Assembly: GCA_905221605.1 (NCBI GenBank) | Contig: CAJNDS010002135.1 | Coordinates: forward strand, 1 to 64,000 | Reading direction: 5' to 3' | Length of the DNA: 64,000 bases | DNA from: Symbiodinium natans | Lineage: Eukaryota > Sar > Dinophyceae > Suessiales > Symbiodiniaceae | Shown here: positions 53,301-64,000 of the stretch, piece after piece | How positions within the stretch are numbered: position 1 is the first letter of the stretch | How the letters are laid out: each line of letters starts with the position of its first letter | The notes under the pieces: generated by a model | The model's input: only the letters and a program-made list of their open reading frames with translations | Databases searched by the model: none | What the model was told of the DNA's origin: nothing | Translations under genes and position numbers: made by a program

Positions 53301-55265
53301 AAGTGGAAGGGCTGTCCATGTCGTCTTCTCTTATTGCCCGACTGCTCTGTCAGCGTCTAGTGGAGTAGCGATTATTAGCTATTGATGCCCATCAGCATAC
53401 GTGTCATCCTCAATCCGCAGGATGCCTGAGAGATGTCCCCCACACCTCCAGCAGAACATGCAGAAGCATGCCCGAGCAGCCTAGTCATGGTCCTTAAGAC
53501 GCACAGCTCCGCCGCAAAAGCTCGTGCATAGCCACTGAGAACGGTTCCGGTACTACTCATTGAACTGTCAGGTCGTCTGTCCTCCAAGGAAGCAAACGTC
53601 CCTGAAAGAAGGAAGGAATGTGCATCTGTTGGGAACCTTCCAGGACGCCCGGGCAGCTCTGACTAAACCCAGTTGAAACTCCCACGCATCTGGTCCTCCT
53701 CATCTTCGAATTTAGGGCTGCTCGGCACGGTGGGAGGGGAGGGCTTGACCTGACAACGTGAAGAGCTGGCCACGGCTCGTGACCTTCCTTCATCCCTTGC
53801 GGTGGTGACACCCGCCTTGGAAGCTGCTCTTGGCCCACGAAAGCAAGGACAGCGCAGACGCCTTGCCCAGGGTTGCAGCCGGCTTTGAGAAAATGGGTTG
53901 GGATCAAGCTGCAAAGACGGAGCTGGTTTGCCACAGAAGGATTAAATACAGTAGCTGCATGTAGACCTAGAGAACGCAGAGTGCAATCATTGGAGTCATG
54001 ACAGCGACCGGCTCTGACGCTGGCCTGGCACAGGACTTCCATCTTGGCAGCCTTCGGCTCGGCTGGCCTGAGCTGCCTGTGCCTGCATTCAGCGCCGAGT
54101 CCAAGTCCATGACGGCTTCAAAGCCTGCGGGTCTCTCGATCACTCTCAATCTCTAGCGACTCTAGCAGCAAACCTTCACTGTCACGCACGGGTGAGTGCC
54201 TAAGAGCACGGCTTAACGGTCTTAACCCGAGGTCAACGAGGCCTGCAGCCGGCGAGCCATGGACTGGAGCACGCCCGGCAGCTCGCAGGTCTTGGACAGC
54301 TCCTTGAGCCTGCCAGCGCCTGCGATGTCAACCACTTGCGGTCATTTTTCGGTAAGCAACGCAAAACTGATGCCTTGCCAACCAGTCTGTTAATTTTCAG
54401 GGCAAGGGCAGTTAGGACAGATAGCACCAGCTCTTGATAAGCCCTGCCTGCAGGTGGTCAGACACCAGGTGATGCAGACCATCACCGTAAGTAGCACAGC
54501 CAAGCCTCGCAAGAACCCATGCTCTGTATCACAGGCTCAGCCCCACGCACTTTCGCCTGCCAGGAGGGCAATACCCCAGACTTCCGCGCAGGAGCTGCAG
54601 CCTTGAAGCCAGGTTCGCTCACAATCAGTCAGGCAACCGACCATGTTAAGACCTAGCAGTCCTAGCACGACCGGGTTGAATGTGCGGAGGACCAAAAAGG
54701 GGCAATGAGGGCCCTGCCGTCCAAAGCTGCGCCATCCGGGATCAGCGCTCCGCCCCCGTCCACCACCGTGGGCTCAGAGCACAGCGCCTCTTCCAGAAGT
54801 GTGCACCACCAAAGATGGCAAGACTGTCGCTAAGTATGACTTCTGCTTGTCTTCAAGCCCCTGCCTCTGCGGACCAGGCAAACGCCGCACACTGGGCTCG
54901 GAGTCCTGGCGGAGCCAGAGTCCTGAGAACAGCTGAGAAGAAGGCCAGAAAAAAAAAACTCACAAAACTTCGCGCCGCTGCTAGTGTAAATGAGGACTGG
55001 TCTTGCCTCTTGCTACCTTGAACCCCCCCAAATCTGGTAGGCGCCCTGCAGGTCTGCCATTTCGGGCTCGGCCTGCTCCCGCGGACTCCAAAGTGCAATT
55101 CAAGTTGTACTCAAATTTGCTCATGTGCTCGAGGAGCTGCAATTCGTGTTTAGCTGTGCGGAGCCGAAATTCTGAGCCTGCCTCGCACCACGAAGCAATC
55201 TGAGCACGACAGGCATCAACGGCATCTCCTGGCAGGTCATGCCGATGTGTCGCGGGACTTTCGCG
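50390..55265 (-). CDS. Third helical multi-exon gene (tentative), paralogous to the cassette gene
   Basis: Minus-strand exon candidates, 5' to 3': about 55260-55025 (ACRAQIASWCEAGSEF, then HELQLLEHMSKFEYNL; the clearest frame here), 54310-54240 (LKELSKTCELPGVLQSMA), 54150-54000, 53560-53400 (LSGYARAFAAELCVLRTM), 52105-51900, about 51745-51690 (ARWRFLDDVEDILRTL; j-like), 51580-51500 (LRLEAALEYLHWV), 51090-51010 (MADDFREATQRFHEASL; f-like), 50970-50810 (VMSFDQDLSDRLASG; g-like), 50560-50400 (SRIEEALEQLKTRR). The f-like then g-like order is the same as in the cassette units. Exon borders were mostly not phased, and more than one gene may be involved. Confidence 0.45.
50700..50791. mobile_element. 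MITE-like inverted-terminal element (92 bp)
   Basis: Perfect 10-bp terminal inverted repeats TTACGAAAAT (50700-50709) and ATTTTCGTAA (50782-50791). The interior has paired AGGGGTACC / AGGGGTCCCCT text and GGGAATCCTACTA, which also occurs near 39300. It abuts the g-like exon at 50970-50810 so closely that it likely supplies part of that exon's downstream intron. Confidence 0.6.
52739..52850. repeat. CT microsatellites
   Basis: (TC)n runs at 52739-52762 and 52831-52849 separated by about 70 bases, both with Ser/Leu or Arg/Glu frames that are compositional. Confidence 0.85.
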
Positions 55266-55269
55266 CGCT

Positions 55270-57250
55270 CTACAGACGACTTCGAGACCGGCGCACCCAT
55301 GCGCCGCTGCACTGGCAAGATGTCATGGTGTCCTAGAAGGGGAGGAAATGCCGCGCAGGGATTGGTCGTGGTGGCCGTCGCCGAAGTGCTAGTCGTTGTG
55401 GCCGTTTTCGTTGTGATGGTGCTACTTGTCTCCGTGGTCGTGGGGCGGGCCTGGGCCACATGCTCAGCAAGCAATTCGGCGGGCGACGGCTTGAAACTTA
55501 CAACCTGGCACGCCAGTCACCCATGCACTCGCCCTCATCTGAATGTGAAGTGAAGCTCATGTTTCAAACGGCAAGAGAAGAAGAACCTTGAACACCACAC
55601 TGCAGTTTGAACACCATACTCCTAACAAAACACAAAAGCTGACCCCCTTACACTCCAACAACTCGAAACCCTTCCAAGACCCTAAACTTCCCAGCCGCGT
55701 CGCAGAGGTGGTCAGCGGCGGGGGTGTGGTGTCGGGTGGTGTTGACTCGCCTGGGGTTGGTGGCAGCTCCTGGAGATCAGAGATCGGGCTTAGGATTTTT
55801 GCACGCCTGAGCAGGATGGACTGCTGCCGCACGCCCACCCAATGCTTGAGCATTGAGGGAGTGACGACTGTCAGACTCTAGGACAAAGTGTCAAAAAAAA
55901 CGGCATTTGCTCAGCTGCTGGTTGTGAGCAATGGTCGAATAGATATTTGTCACATTTTGTCATCATGCCAGCGGCTACATTGACTTGCATGGGTGTCCTT
56001 GAAGATGAAGTCATCAGGAAGAAGACCATCATCCTGCACGGCCGAGATGACTTGGAGAAGTCACTCAGAGAAGTCATTGTTTCTCCAGGGTAGACCGTTC
56101 CAGCACGAACCAGCCTTCGCCTGCTGCACCTGCGTCCGCACCACCCAGGCTGCCTGACGGCGGAGAGGCCACGGGGATCATGCAGGTGGTCAACAAGTGC
56201 AGGCATTCTCAAGGAGGATTTTTGCCTGAAGGGTTTTTCTGGATTGGGATGCTTGGGCAGCCCGGCTTGGGCTTGGTGCGAGTGGAAGCTTTACAGATTC
56301 GGATTCTTCAAGACGACCGCCTGATCAATGGGCCAGAGCCAAACGCAGTTCGACCACAGGGTATGCGTGGGATACCACTCCTTGATCAGCCAGTCCTTGC
56401 GACAGCAGTCGAGCAAACAAAAAGTTCATGGTTAACCGATGTGAGGCGGAAGTTCCAGCAACCTACGCTTCTACACCAGCTCTCATACGCCTCTCGGTCT
56501 TTCAGTGTCCTCGGTATCAAGGAAGCAGGTGTCGCAGATGCTGGTCTGGTCGCATCTCTCGCAGTGGCTGAAGGCATTCTCAAGGTAGAGGCAGCCAACC
56601 TTGCCAAGGGCCAAGGAGACCCACTGATGCTCCACTGATCCTCATTCACTACACCCCGGTTCTGCGCCAGGATGTGGCCCGTTCCCGCTTTTGGTGAGCC
56701 AGGGCGCATTGACGCAAACATCCGGCATGGGATATATGCCTCGTTGGCAGGCTGACTATCAGAAGCACAGGCCAAAGTGAAAAATGCTAGCTGCTAGGCG
56801 CCTAGTCACCTGAACCCGACGAACAAAGCGGTCTTTGCAGGTCTTTGCTGAAGACTTTTCCAGTCAGCTCAAGCCAAACCCGAAACGCCCTAAGCAGTAA
56901 ACTCGGAATTCATTTTGGCCCTCAAAACTGTACTCTGCGTCGGGCTGCTCAGTGCGCCCGGCCGAGCTGGGTTCGCCCCACGCCGCTCGATGCCCCCGGC
57001 AAAGACGACTGTGGAGACCTTTTGAGCTGAAGAGACGGCTTAAGTTTAGGGTTCGGGTTCAGAGCCTACCAGGTTTCAGGCCATGGGGCAGCGGTTCCGA
57101 TTACATCCGGATGCCGAAACAAGACCTTGCAAGTACCTACAATGTAGTGGCCGAACGGCTTCGCCAGTGTCAAGAGACAAATGGTCCTTAGACACGTCAT
57201 GTCGCTCAAGAGCCTCGCTGTGCACGCGCACTTCAACATGCTTGTACGAA
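55270..57250. other. No confident gene; possible exons
   Basis: A Trp-rich minus-strand frame at about 56420-56290 (DWLIKEWYPTHTLWSN) ends at a stop and could be an exon. The 152-codon plus-strand frame over the same place (56180-56638) and a minus frame at 56386-56775 are also open, so coding strand is uncertain. The minus frame near 57230-57090 could be a third exon of the gene to the right. Confidence 0.3.
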
Positions 57251-57257
57251 CTCACAC

Positions 57258-58470
57258 CGCAAGCCAAGTCTCGACACGAGCTTGTGCTTCCGGCCCCAGG
57301 ATCGAGAAATACACCTGCTGAAACAAGGCCGTCAGATTTCCTTGGATGCAAGGTGTCAGGTTAAAAAGGGGAGCGTTGGACATCCGACCCATGCAGACAT
57401 TCCTCATTCCAAGGTTCCCATGTATGGTAGGCCTGGCCCTGGACTTGGGGGAACTGCTATGGCAGAAGGCTCATCATTCTCTGAGAAGCGATGCAGCAGC
57501 CGTACCTAGGTGCCAGCGGTGCCAGCTGCAATTTGGTATGTTGGCTCTGTTCAAACAAGGAGGCTACCTGCACTACCAGCCAGCAGCAGGCCTAGCCTGA
57601 CTGCTGAAGAGCATTGAAGAGTCAAGCAACATTACCGGAGGCATAGTTTGCACCAGGTCCATCGATCAAGGAATCTAGATGTAGTACGTGCTCAAGCTGG
57701 GGTGGGTTGCCATCTACTCGGCGAACCCACAGCAAGCCTCCATCGTGGGACGCCTCTGCCGCCAACAACTCGCCCCATGCGTCCGAACCAAGGCCAAGCT
57801 GAGCCACGGTTGAACCGGAACTGCCGCCAGCCGAGGCGTCATTCAAGGCGTCCACTGCCTTCCAGCTCCTCAGCGCGATCTCATCGCTCCAAAGCATCCT
57901 ACCGTCCTTGGCCACCAACACGGGGATTTGGGGCCGGGCGCTTGTGTCCTGGCCCTGCACCAGCTCCATCCATGGGCCCAAGTGAGAGGCATCTCGAGGT
58001 GGGACAGAGCTGAGATTTGAAACCCAAAGCTTCTTCGTTAACGAAGATGCAAAGAACACCATTGCCAGACCAGCATCCTGGGTCCATGCGAGGGCCCCTT
58101 CCTCTCCCAGGCTTGGGCCGGTGGCGCTTGTATTCCACACGATGGGCTCGGGAGCGTCTCCCGGCAAGGGGCCAAGCTCAGATCGACCCGTCTTGTCCAT
58201 CCATGCCCGAACCAGCTTGCCGCCTTCCACAAAGACGAACTCGAAGGTATCCACAAAGAAGAGCATGTCACTAATTCCACCATTGCTTGGCGGGGCAGCC
58301 AGCTCATTCCCTACAATGCTCGCATCAGGCAGGGCAACCGTTGCGCATGTGCTGGAGGTGAAAAAGAAGTCAGCCCCATCGCGGTCTGTCCAGATGAGCC
58401 ACAGATCAAGGGGTTCAGAAGACCTCGCTAAGCTAGCCAGAAGCCAGAAACAGAGCGCTCTTGTCGCCAT
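57258..58470 (-). CDS. Secreted protein of unknown function, two exons seen
   Basis: Exon 1 (58470-57636) starts with a typical signal peptide (MATRALCFWLLASLARS) and codes 278 residues of beta-rich sequence with recurring aromatic-hydrophobic strands (LWLIWTD, DMLFFVDTFEFVFV, LVRAWMDKTGRSELG, ALAWTQDAGLAMVFF, KLWVSNLSS, RMLWSDEIALRSW, GLLWVRRVDGNP). The repeated strand-turn pattern suggests a propeller-like fold of about six blades, by pattern only. Exon 1 ends TCCG|GTAATG; exon 2 (57340-57258) resumes exactly in phase after CCAAG with NLTALFQQVYFSILGPEAQ and ends GCG|GTGTGAG. An Asn-Leu-Thr sequon spans the join. The 3' end is not resolved. No catalytic motif seen. Confidence 0.75.
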
Positions 58471-58479
58471 GTCGGCTCT

Positions 58480-60180
58480 GCATTAACAAGATTTCTGCGT
58501 GCAGCTTGCCAGAGAGGTTGGGCTGGAACTCGCCAACCAAAGCGCCTCCTGTGCAAGCCGCGCCATGCTGGAATCGTCTAAAGCTCTGTGATAACACAAC
58601 GACAGCGCTGTATGCATCTATATGAGATAGGTAAGCTTGAATATGCAATAAGTGATGGATGGTTACTAGGGATACAACCGCTCCTTGGGTGAGGGAACGA
58701 GGTGTGGGTTTCGGGTCTGCGCCTGTGGCGCCTGTATGCGCCCGTGAACCCAATAGGCGTCTTTTCCTATTGGCACATGGCTGTTGCTGGGACCCATGAC
58801 GAGTATTGCGGGTGAGACGTTGCACCCTTGAGAAAATCGTTACCAAGCATCATGACAATGCTGCACAGAAACGTCAGCACAAGCCATCTGCAAGCCCAAT
58901 ACCAGGACATGTGCATTAGTTTTTGCTTGCGGCAACCGCATGCAGCTGCCTGATCACACATAGTTGCAACACCACACGCCGATACTACGCATAATGATGA
59001 ACAGAGATTACCTGACACAGTTCGCAAGTACAGAAATTCGTGCATCATAGTCATAGTCATAGCTTCTTCAGATAAGCTCCCCTCGCAAACTGGTGAAACG
59101 CGTGATACAAACCACTGACGTCACCTTAGTCAGGCGTGAAGGCCAAGCTCAATGCAACAACACATAGATCGCAACTGCTACAGGCTCTGACTCTCTGATT
59201 GCAACAGCACAGCGAAGACGGGTAATTCGAGTTGTTCTCGAATGGCCCATGTAGAGAGCAGCAGACTGCAAAGCCGTAAGGACTTGGGTGCCAGCTACCC
59301 CAATCAAGGCTTTGCCTGCGAGACGTCGGTCCTGCCCTGAGCATGGAGGCTTGGCTTTACAGCTCCCAAGCGGCCCCAAACCCAAAAGCATCCTCGGCAT
59401 TCTTGAGGCACCGGCTCTGAACGTGCAGCCAGCCAGGGGGCCATCATTCGACGGATCCGGCTCTACCTGCCGCTCACATGCAACTTGTTGAGCAGCCAAC
59501 GGCTCGAGAGTTTACCTTCCAGGGCTTGGAACGGTTTCGGGCTGTACTCCTGTATTGCAGGCGTTCGCCGCGCAGGCCTCCTGGGGCCCGGTGAAGGGCC
59601 GCGAGAAGATCACCCGCTGTGTGCCTCACGGGACTTAGGAGAGTAGCTTCCCACATGCCGCGAATACGGGTGAACTTCCAAGCACTTGCGCAGCCTCTCG
59701 GCTTTCGGCACAACCCCGAGCAAGAAAGCTAAGCCCCTGAAATTCTCCGAAAGCCCCCAAGCTCCCAAGGACTCCCAAGGACTCCCAAGGAACTCCCCAT
59801 CGTACAGCCTTGAAGCGATTTGTGTCCTAGGCCTTTTAGATACAAATATGCACTTTGCAACGCCACTCGGGTCAAAGGACAAGCGAAAGTAATTATCAAG
59901 CTGACTGCTGTAGCTGCTTACTGCTTCTGGCGCTGGCGTAGGCCCCTTCCTTTTCAGGCCGCAATGGCTCAGCTTCAGGGCGTTGCCTAGAGCAGGTCTT
60001 TGAAGGAGACTCGAGCTATCCGAACAGGCGCCACTTTCCATCGCGGAATATGCCATGTCCCTGCAGCACCTTAGCAGTGCATCTATTGGACAAGTTGACG
60101 AGGATCGGTTGCCTAAACTTTTGCCTCAACCGCTGCCTCAACTGTTACCTCAGAACGCCCCCGAGCTTGCTTCAGCAACT
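58480..60180. other. No confident gene
   Basis: A 116-codon minus-strand frame at 59149-59499 begins with Met and has one hydrophobic stretch, but no domain or splice support. Two perfect copies plus a partial of CAAGGACTCC lie at 59768-59792. The rest is read as intergenic or intron DNA. Confidence 0.35.
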
Positions 60181-60186
60181 TCTGCG

Positions 60187-61303
60187 ACAAGATGCAATTC
60201 GTCGATCGGAGGAAACTGGATTGTAGTAGGGCCCGACAGCATGTAGCTGGTCACCAGAAAAGAGCAGCATGCGCCCAGGAATGTAAGGGACCTGGCAGAA
60301 CGTGCCGTTCCAAACTGTGTTTGGCTGTTTAGTGGGCTTGCTTGCTCCTAAAGCCCTTTTCTTGTTGCATCTCTTCCTTTTGTAGTCTCTTAAAGCGACT
60401 CTCTTTGTTAAAGCTCAATAGTTGAGGACCGAGTGGCGTCTTCGAAAGACATCTCCCGGAGGCACCAGTCACTGCTTTGACGCGCCAGCACCTTCCCCTT
60501 CTTGTCCACGGTCTTCCCAAGGGCCTTGTCATAGAAGCAGTCGTAAACCCGCAGACTTGCACCACCGGCAGGGACCTGCAAGGGCAAGGTGAAAGTGAGC
60601 GTTTGGGCGGAAGATCGCTCCTCGGCTTTCGTGTGCTTGATGTACTGCTCATCCTTGTGGGGCGGCGCCGGGCTCAGCACCATCTTGCGAATTTGGTCGG
60701 GCAGTCCATCGAGGGTGTCCCCGCGATGCATCTTGACGTAGGGATAGGAGATCCACTCGTCGTCGACTTGGTCCGGGGCCACGGCCTGCTGCAAGGCCTG
60801 CTTGATACGATCAAAAAGCCAGCCAAGTTTCCCGTCCAGCTCATCTTTCAAGTTCTCATGATGTCGCAGACCGGCTTGGTCCTGCCCTAGGTAAGATGGG
60901 CAGTGACCACTGTAGATGGTGCTTGGCCCATAGATGTAGGAGCCAACGTTGGCAAGTTGCTCTTTGACCTCACGCGGATATGCCTTCGTGTCGCTTTCTC
61001 CTAACACGGGTACAAAGTACCAGCTGCTCTCATCTTCTCGAAGCACCTCCAAAGCGTTTGAGATCTCTGAGTCTTTTAATGGCACTGAAATCCTCAGCTG
61101 ACCCAGGCAAAGGCCAACATCTAGGAAAATACATGTTAAGGTGGGAAGTGCACACGTGACAGGAGAGACGCGAACCCTGAACCCGTTAACCTGAAGCCAT
61201 CTTAAGCCAGGCAAAGGCTCAATGCTGGTGGAACATGCCCGGGCCGAAAGCTCTGAGCGGAGCAGCCAGTCACCAGCACACAGGCCAAGAATAAGCAAAG
61301 CAT
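60187..61303 (-). CDS. 2-oxoglutarate-Fe(II) oxygenase-type protein with signal peptide, multi-exon
   Basis: Predicted ER or secreted hydroxylase of the double-stranded beta-helix type (prolyl-hydroxylase-like; substrate unknown). The likely start is the ATG at 61303, giving MLCLFLACVLVTGCSAQS, a good signal peptide in a different frame from the main exon. The main exon begins near 61116 after TTTTCCTAG and runs to about 60430. It contains APPHKDEQY, whose H-K-D (60659-60651) fits the metal-binding His-x-Asp, and a following LTFTLPLQVPAGGASLRVYD strand pair. A further exon (about 60310-60187) reads PGRMLLFSGDQLHAVGP, supplying the distal metal-binding His (60243-60241), with an Arg 10-12 residues later suited to bind 2-oxoglutarate. 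It ends at a stop at 60187 or splices on. Exact donors after the first and second exons were not fixed. Confidence 0.7.
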
Positions 61304-61439
61304 GGAGAGAAAGCTGCGTTTTTTTCTGGGGGATCGGTAGAAAAGATGCCCTGCGATTCAGGACATATGTGTCGTACCGTGAAATAACATGGTGTTCTCG
61401 ATCTGCTGTACGTAGTTCGCTCCCCTGCTCCTGATTTTA

Positions 61440-63380
61440 AACTTAACCACGTCAGTGCCTCATCGTGCCTGACTTAATCTTGTAGTGCTTTGCAATACCA
61501 CAAACACAACCATGACAAGAAGATGCTAACCGAGCACCACCACGACCAGCAAGCATTCTCAGAGTGTTGAGCATACACACCGGCTGCGGCAACGAGAGCG
61601 TGCAAGAAGCTCCGGAGTTCTACTGAAGAATGCCGCACGACTCCCTCAACTTCAAAAACCTTCAACCCCTAACAGCCCATTCGATTTGAGGCTTCACCCC
61701 ATGGGTGGCCGAGCCTATTTGAAGCGTGGCCCGGTCCGGGGCGACCTCAGTCCCAAGCGTGGAAAGAGAATCACACCCCAAGTGCTTGCGATGAGAAGAA
61801 CTCCATGCCAAGCGATGCTAGCAAGCAATACATTGGGACTGGGAGCATCTGTGACCTGGGCATACTGCGCCGGGCCGATAGTTCGACCCACCAACATCTT
61901 GGGGTTCTTACACCCATACCCCGCCCTCTTCCCCATAGACTCCTGACACAATGGGGCTGGGGGCCTCCTCCGGAGCTTCTATAGTACTATATTTTTAAAA
62001 CGGGGTATTAATTTCTCCGCTAGCAGGCGCAGGGAAAATGCGACTTTTCGGCACTCCGCGACTCTGCGCAAGTATGCACCGTTTGACATGCAAACTTTGC
62101 ATGTTGTCCAATATTATGTGCCGTGGGTCGAAACTTTCGGCCCGGGGGTGTATGAAAGCAAAACAATTCTCTCCCCTCACCCCCCCCCCCCCCCCACCCC
62201 ACATTTGCGGGATTGGATGATATCGGAGCAACTGAGAACTGAAGCCCCTTACATACCATGTAGCCCGAACATATGCAGACGATGCTCTCTTGGTGAGATC
62301 CAAGAACGGGCACCGGGAACATTATGCACCATGCTCGACACAGATATTACGAAGCGAAAAACGATGGCCACCATTGAGAGGACCGCATGGCAGGTTGCGA
62401 CATGAACGCTCGACAGCACACAAGAGTCCGTGCCAATTCCCTCCACCAGACGCACCACAAAGACAGCACGGGAACATACAGAAAATTTCTGCCACATTCA
62501 GGAGCTTCTGATGCACCTGACACGTTGCTGGATATAAATCAGCAGTTGGAGCAAAAGTAAGGCACGGGCAACTGTAACATCTGTCCGGGTGCGGACGAGA
62601 CTCGCCACCCGGAGACCTCGTGTGCCGCACTTGCGCTAAGCTCAGCTAGGTTCAACAGCTCCTGCTACCTAAAAACCTCTGGTAGGTGGTTTACGGTACA
62701 GCTTCATGCAGCAAGTGGCGCGGCATGTGATGCCACCGTAATCACCGGACCCAGAACTCCTGCAGCTTGGCCCGGCGCGATAGAAAGCGCCATGGTGCAC
62801 GAAGCTGCAGTCTCGAATGCGACGCAAGTCTGCCTCATGGGTGCACCGCAGGCTTCCCGATGCTTTACGACTTACCAGGTGAGCAGGGGCTGAGGTATTC
62901 AAGTCTGTGCATCGCCACACAGATGTCATTCTGACTGCACCGGTGCCTCTGGCAGCGTCTGTAGAGCTTGGAGGCTGCTTTGGGTTGTTGCCCCTGCCGC
63001 TGCTGCTGTGCCTGGCAGTCCAGATTTTACATCTTAAAGAGTGGGGGATTGCGGACCCAGGTACCGGATACAAACCGAAGATGCACCTCCACTGGATGCT
63101 CTGACGAGGCCGGAGGTCTGCCAGTCAAGACGTCGACATGCAAAGTAAACACAAAGCCGCTGACACTGCGTGTCGCTCCACGGTCAAAGAACTCACTGAA
63201 AGGTAGGAAACGAATCTGGCCTCCTACGGCACAAGAAGTTCAAACCCAAGGCGCCTCCACGCGCAGCTCTGCTGCAACCTCCGCGCCGATCGACAGCGGC
63301 ACCAAGACCAAGGCGACGACCAGGGCCAGCCTGGGTCGAGGGCTTATAAAGTTTGGAGAGGGTCGAGGTTGCAGAGTTTA
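61440..63380. other. No supported gene
   Basis: Open frames occur on both strands, with a poly-C run at 62180-62197. A minus-strand hydrophobic stretch at about 63330-63250 (LALVVALVLVPLSIGAEVAA) could be a membrane or signal segment but has no ATG in frame near it. Confidence 0.35.
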
Positions 63381-63381
63381 G

Positions 63382-63440
63382 GGTGTTTTGGGGGGAAGGG
63401 TTTAGAGTCTAGGGGTTAGGGTTTAGGGTTTATTTCGGGT
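63382..63440. repeat. Telomere-like TTTAGGG tract
   Basis: TTTAGGGTG, GGGTTTAGAG, GGGTTAGGGTTTAGGGTTTA and GGGTTTAGGGG within 60 bases; degenerate interstitial telomere-like DNA. Confidence 0.8.
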
Positions 63441-64000
63441 TTAGGGGTTGAAAAACTGTGGAGATATGGAATAGGGTCGACGACAGAGGTTTGGGGCTAG
63501 GGAAGCGAATGGAAAGCCCTTCACGCTCGGCCAAGCTGCCACGGGAGCATCGCCCAAGAAGGAAGCCCGGGCCTGTCCAGATCACAAGCTCCCTTTTACT
63601 GGCTGGTTCGAATGAGGGAAGAGGTACCCTATGTAATCCCTCAACGGGTACACGTAGGGCCCGACTTTCCTCACTCCCTACTGAGAACTAAGGGGTTTAC
63701 TGCCTTAGTTGGGTGTCGGGTTAGGGCTTGGTGTGCCACCCATGCTACTTCATTCACGCTCCTGGCCCTCCCCGATGCTAATTCTTACTTTACACTCCTC
63801 CTTGACATCGCCTCTTCTCATCCTCCTTGACCTCCTGCTTGACCTCCTCCTTGACCTCCGCTGGGTCACCGGAGTCGCCGGTGTCACCAATCTCTGGCGG
63901 TAAAGGGACCTGCCACATCTGTTACCTTCTGCAGGCTCATATCAGTTCGAAGTCCTGCCTCGAAGGCATCGGGCTCAGTTGGCTCCATTAAACCTACCTA
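63441..64000. other. No supported gene; CTCCTTGAC triplet-type repeat
   Basis: Contains tandem CTCCTTGACCTCCTGCTTGA-like units at 63818-63858. Short plus-strand frames are open but show no recognisable domain. Confidence 0.4.

Noticed and set aside
56180-56638. 152-codon plus-strand frame
   Set aside because: Opposite to all supported genes, overlapped by equally open minus frames, and without a recognisable domain.
56905-56925. CATTTTGGCCCTCAA, resembling the end of the dinoflagellate spliced leader
   Set aside because: Has an extra CC and no AG-gene context, and lacks the upstream CCGTAG part; a chance match is likely.
59149-59499. 116-codon minus-strand frame with a hydrophobic stretch
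   Set aside because: No domain, no splice or paralogue support; cannot be told from chance.

Overview
This window looks like nuclear DNA of a dinoflagellate, most likely a Symbiodiniaceae/Suessiales-type genome. The evidence is mixed composition with very low coding density, many tiny exons, introns using GC (and perhaps GA) as well as GT donors, interstitial TTTAGGG-type telomere-like tracts, abundant hairpin-forming repeats, and every well-supported gene on the minus strand. There is no sign of prokaryotic operons. Most long open frames lie in repeats or introns and are not genes, so I called exons from protein similarity between copies, splice-site phase and recognisable motifs.

Layout, left to right. 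(1) 2.67-5.67 kb: a secreted somatomedin-B plus metallophosphoesterase (5'-nucleotidase-like) gene. (2) About 7.7-32 kb, possibly to 35.3 kb: one very large multi-exon gene encoding a helical, probably coiled-coil protein. It is built from a 12-exon cassette (modules a to l) repeated in the same order in four consecutive units, D, C, B and A in transcription order, followed by a partial fifth, Z. Exon lengths and most splice phases are conserved between units. Units C and D share a near-identical block of about 3.9 kb, so one amplification is recent. In unit A the intron between modules e and f has grown to about 5.4 kb and is filled with AT-rich degenerate repeats, an inverted tandem array and a long poly-C tract. 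(3) 35.7-41.8 kb: mostly degenerate telomere-like DNA and a palindromic satellite. (4) 41.84-44.12 kb: an intronless gene for a T1/BTB-TLDc-T1-TLDc protein whose two TLDc halves are nearly identical at DNA level. (5) 45.3-49.6 and 50.4-55.3 kb: further minus-strand helical exons, some resembling modules f, g and j of the cassette gene. (6) 57.26-58.47 kb: a secreted protein of unknown function. (7) 60.19-61.30 kb: a secreted/ER 2-oxoglutarate-Fe(II) oxygenase-type gene, with its metal-binding His-x-Asp and distal His on separate exons.

The cassette gene is the most unusual object here. It is an exon-by-exon record of tandem internal amplification with non-canonical splice sites kept at fixed positions. 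I do not recognise the protein and assign it no function. No viral gene, CRISPR array, rRNA or convincing tRNA gene was seen. Exon coordinates were read by eye, and boundaries given as approximate may shift by a few codons.
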